A model generated the notes under the pieces. That model was not told the DNA's origin. It saw only the letters and a list, made by a program, of their open reading frames with translations, and made no database searches. The translations under genes were made by a program, and so were the position numbers. This document shows, one piece after another, positions 61,980 through 64,000 of a DNA stretch of 64,000 nt (position 1 is its first letter; every line of letters starts with the position of its first letter). The stretch spans positions 1 to 64,000 of the forward strand of contig NZ_JBKBEX010000013.1 of NCBI RefSeq assembly GCF_047303325.1, given 5' to 3'. Source of the stretch: Polaromonas sp047303325. GTDB taxonomy: Bacteria; Pseudomonadota; Gammaproteobacteria; Burkholderiales; Burkholderiaceae_C.

Positions 61980-63257
61980 ATGAACGACAACTCCAAACTC
62001 AAACTTGCTATCGTGGGCCTCGGCTATGTAGGGCTTCCTCTGGCTGTGGAATTCGGAAAAAAACGATCTGTGGTCGGTTTCGACATCAATGTCCGGCGCA
62101 TTGCCGAACTTCAGTCCGGCAAAGACCACACCCTTGAAACCGAACCCGAGGAGCTGCGCGACGCCAAGCTTCTTACCTTCTCCAGCAATCCTGAAGAGCT
62201 GCGCAAGTGCAATGTCTTTATCGTGACGGTACCGACGCCGATTGACGAACACAAGCGCCCCGATCTGACGCCGCTGATCAAAGCCAGCGAGACGATAGGG
62301 AAGGTGCTCAAGGCTGGTGATATCGTGATTTACGAATCCACGGTCTACCCCGGCGCGACCGAGGAAGATTGCGTGCCCGTGCTTGAGAAATTTTCGGGCC
62401 TGAAGTTCAACCGCGATTTTTACGCCGGCTACAGCCCCGAGCGCATCAACCCGGGAGACAAGGAGCATCGGGTCACCACGATCAAGAAGGTTACCTCCGG
62501 CTCCACGCCCGAGATTGCGGACCTGGTCGATGCGCTCTACAACGAGATCATCGTGGCCGGCACGCACAAAGCTCCCAGTATCAGAGTCGCCGAGGCCGCC
62601 AAGGTGATCGAGAACACGCAGCGCGACCTCAACATCGCTCTCATCAATGAGCTCGCGGTGATCTTCAACAAAATGGGAATCGATACCGAAGCGGTGCTCA
62701 AGGCAGCCGGCACGAAGTGGAATTTCCTGCCGTTCAGGCCCGGCCTCGTCGGCGGCCACTGCATTGGCGTAGACCCGTACTACCTGACGCACAAGGCCCA
62801 GGCGATTGGCTACCATCCCGAAATTATTCTCGCTGGCCGGCGCCTCAACGACAGCATGGGCAGCTACGTGGTGGCCCAGTTCGTCAAAGCGATGACAAAA
62901 AAACGAACCCATGTTGACGGTGCTCGCGTTCTTGTCATGGGGCTTGCGTTCAAGGAGAACTGTCCCGACCTCAGAAACACCCGCGTCGTCGATATCGTTG
63001 CGGAACTCAATGACTACAACTGCAAGGTCGACGTCTACGATCCCTGGGTTTCAGCTGAGGAAGCCGTTCACGAATACGGCATCACGCCCATCGCGCAGCC
63101 GCAGGCGGGCACTTATGACGGCATCATTCTCGCGGTCGCCCACAACCAGTTTCGCGCCATGGGGGCCGACGGTATCCGTGCCCTCGGCAAGCCGGTGCAT
63201 GTGCTTTATGACCTGAAGTATGTGCTCGAGGCCGGCGCGGTCGACCTGCGCCTGTGA
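61980..63257 (+). CDS. wbpO: UDP-HexNAc 6-dehydrogenase (WbpO/TviB)
   Basis: A 425-residue four-electron dehydrogenase oxidising C6 of UDP-GlcNAc or UDP-GalNAc to the uronic acid. GLGYVGLPLA is the NAD motif, the catalytic Cys261 lies in GGHCIGVDPYY, and the C-terminal domain has MGLAFKENCPD. It is of the Vi-polysaccharide TviB/WbpO type rather than WbpA. It is the only UDP-HexNAc dehydrogenase in the window, so it could also feed WlbA at the other end of the locus. Confidence 0.94.
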   Translation: MNDNSKLKLAIVGLGYVGLPLAVEFGKKRSVVGFDINVRRIAELQSGKDHTLETEPEELRDAKLLTFSSNPEELRKCNVFIVTVPTPIDEHKRPDLTPLIKASETIGKVLKAGDIVIYESTVYPGATEEDCVPVLEKFSGLKFNRDFYAGYSPERINPGDKEHRVTTIKKVTSGSTPEIADLVDALYNEIIVAGTHKAPSIRVAEAAKVIENTQRDLNIALINELAVIFNKMGIDTEAVLKAAGTKWNFLPFRPGLVGGHCIGVDPYYLTHKAQAIGYHPEIILAGRRLNDSMGSYVVAQFVKAMTKKRTHVDGARVLVMGLAFKENCPDLRNTRVVDIVAELNDYNCKVDVYDPWVSAEEAVHEYGITPIAQPQAGTYDGIILAVAHNQFRAMGADGIRALGKPVHVLYDLKYVLEAGAVDLRL

Positions 63258-63324
63258 TGTTTTTTCCTGCAAGCGCCTGGCACGCCTCGGCCCTGGATCG
63301 GGTGATCTCTTGAACGGGGGGCTT

Positions 63325-64000
63325 ATGCCGGTCGCGGGTCGCAAGAAGCTGCTGTTCCTCGTGACCGAGGACTGGTATTTCTGTTCGCATCGCTTGCCGC
63401 CGGCGCGTGCCGCGCAGGAAGCCGGATACGAGGTCGTCGTTGCAACCCGGGTGGGAACCCGGGGCGCCGAGATCGAAGCTGAAGGCTTTAAGCTGATACC
63501 GATAGGCCTGCGCCGCCGGGGCCGCAATCCATTTCGGGAACTGGCGGCCATTGCCGAAATAGTGCGGATCTATTGGCGCGAGCGACCCGACATCACCCAT
63601 CACGTGGCGATCAAGCCCGTGCTCTACGGCTCGCTTGCCGCGATGCTCCTGCGGCGGCCTGCAGTTGTGAACGCGCTTGCTGGAATGGGTTTTCTTTTTA
63701 CGTCGGGAAGCCGCTATGCGGCCCTGCTCAGGGCCGTGGTGTCCCAGGTTTTTCGGGTCCTTCTCAATGCCGGGCGCAATGTGCTCATACTGCAGAACCC
63801 CGACGACCGCGCCTTGCTGGTGTCCGGTGGTCTTGTGGCGTCGTCCCGGGTTCGGTTGATTCGCGGTTCGGGAGTCGATATCCAGCGGTTTTCTCCCATG
63901 CCTGAGCCTGAGGGCACCCCGGTTGTGATGCTGGCTTCGCGGATGCTGTGGGACAAGGGGGTCGGCGAGTTTGTGGGGGCTGCCGCATTGCTTCGTGCCC
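63325..64000 (+). CDS. Glycosyltransferase family 4, partial (cut by window end)
   Basis: The first 225 residues of a GT-B glycosyltransferase continue past the window. It starts at ATG 63325 behind a strong GGGGGG ribosome site (an upstream TTG at 63310 is less likely). The N-terminal domain has LLFLVTEDWYFCSHRLP, ITHHVAIKPVLYG and NALAGMGFLF. The beginning of the donor domain, VMLASRMLWDKGVGEFV, is the GT4 strand resembling PglA/WbpT-type HexNAc transferases. Following wbpP/wbpO, a UDP-GalNAc(A) donor is plausible. Confidence 0.88.
   Translation, partial: MPVAGRKKLLFLVTEDWYFCSHRLPPARAAQEAGYEVVVATRVGTRGAEIEAEGFKLIPIGLRRRGRNPFRELAAIAEIVRIYWRERPDITHHVAIKPVLYGSLAAMLLRRPAVVNALAGMGFLFTSGSRYAALLRAVVSQVFRVLLNAGRNVLILQNPDDRALLVSGGLVASSRVRLIRGSGVDIQRFSPMPEPEGTPVVMLASRMLWDKGVGEFVGAAALLRA

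Overview
The window looks like chromosomal DNA from a high-GC Gram-negative bacterium, most likely a betaproteobacterium of the order Burkholderiales (Comamonadaceae-like, for example a Polaromonas/Rhodoferax/Variovorax relative). This is inferred from base composition, a phasin with a lysine/alanine/proline-rich tail, a 661-residue two-domain fatty acyl-CoA reductase, the long palindromic intergenic repeat at 4250-4790 and the style of the polysaccharide genes. No rRNA, tRNA, CRISPR array, insertion sequence or phage gene was seen.

Layout. (1) 136-4212, plus strand: a small operon for prenyl-phosphate-linked sugars (UbiA-type phosphoribosyltransferase, flippase-like membrane protein, GT39 glycosyltransferase, HAD phosphatase). 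(2) 4213-4833: the only gene-free stretch over 300 bases, filled by a 541-base imperfect palindrome. (3) 4834-10518: a lipid/housekeeping block with a TPR protein, TetR regulator, patatin-like lipase and phasin on the minus strand, and a divergent bifunctional fatty acyl-CoA reductase. (4) 10605 to the end: about 53 kb of continuous surface-polysaccharide (O-antigen/capsule) genes.

The polysaccharide locus opens with rfbBDAC (dTDP-L-rhamnose). Convergent to it are a WbpM-type dehydratase and a WbaP/PglC-type initiating sugar transferase on the minus strand. Everything from 16898 onward is plus strand and tightly packed, with many 1-4 base stop/start overlaps. In order it encodes: WlbA-WlbB-WlbC (UDP-diacetamido-uronic acid); an SDR/aminotransferase/methyltransferase/amidotransferase/acyltransferase cassette; an HMG-CoA-lyase-like enzyme lacking the usual loop cysteine, with a second AsnB and two Gfo/Idh/MocA oxidoreductases; a neuA-hydroxyacid dehydrogenase-neuB-neuC nonulosonic acid cassette followed by a capsule-type glycosyltransferase; rfbF; more transferases and a polytopic membrane protein; an ABC flippase; rfbG-epimerase-C-methyltransferase-ketoreductase (predicted CDP-branched deoxysugar); a Wzx flippase; glycosyltransferases and an FkbM methyltransferase; a second copy of the polytopic membrane protein; a third AsnB; WbpP and WbpO (UDP-GalNAc/GalNAcA); and a glycosyltransferase cut by the window end.

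Together the genes predict a glycan built from sugars on four nucleotide carriers (dTDP, UDP, CMP, CDP) and decorated by amidation, acylation and methylation. The parts most worth following up are: the Cys-less HMG-CoA-lyase homologue beside the nonulosonate genes; the three AsnB paralogues; the predicted CDP-6-deoxy-3-C-methylhexose pathway; the paired unknown membrane proteins at 42493 and 57231, which are candidate polymerases; and the co-occurrence of two flippase types. Product identities of modified sugars are inferences from gene content, not demonstrated.
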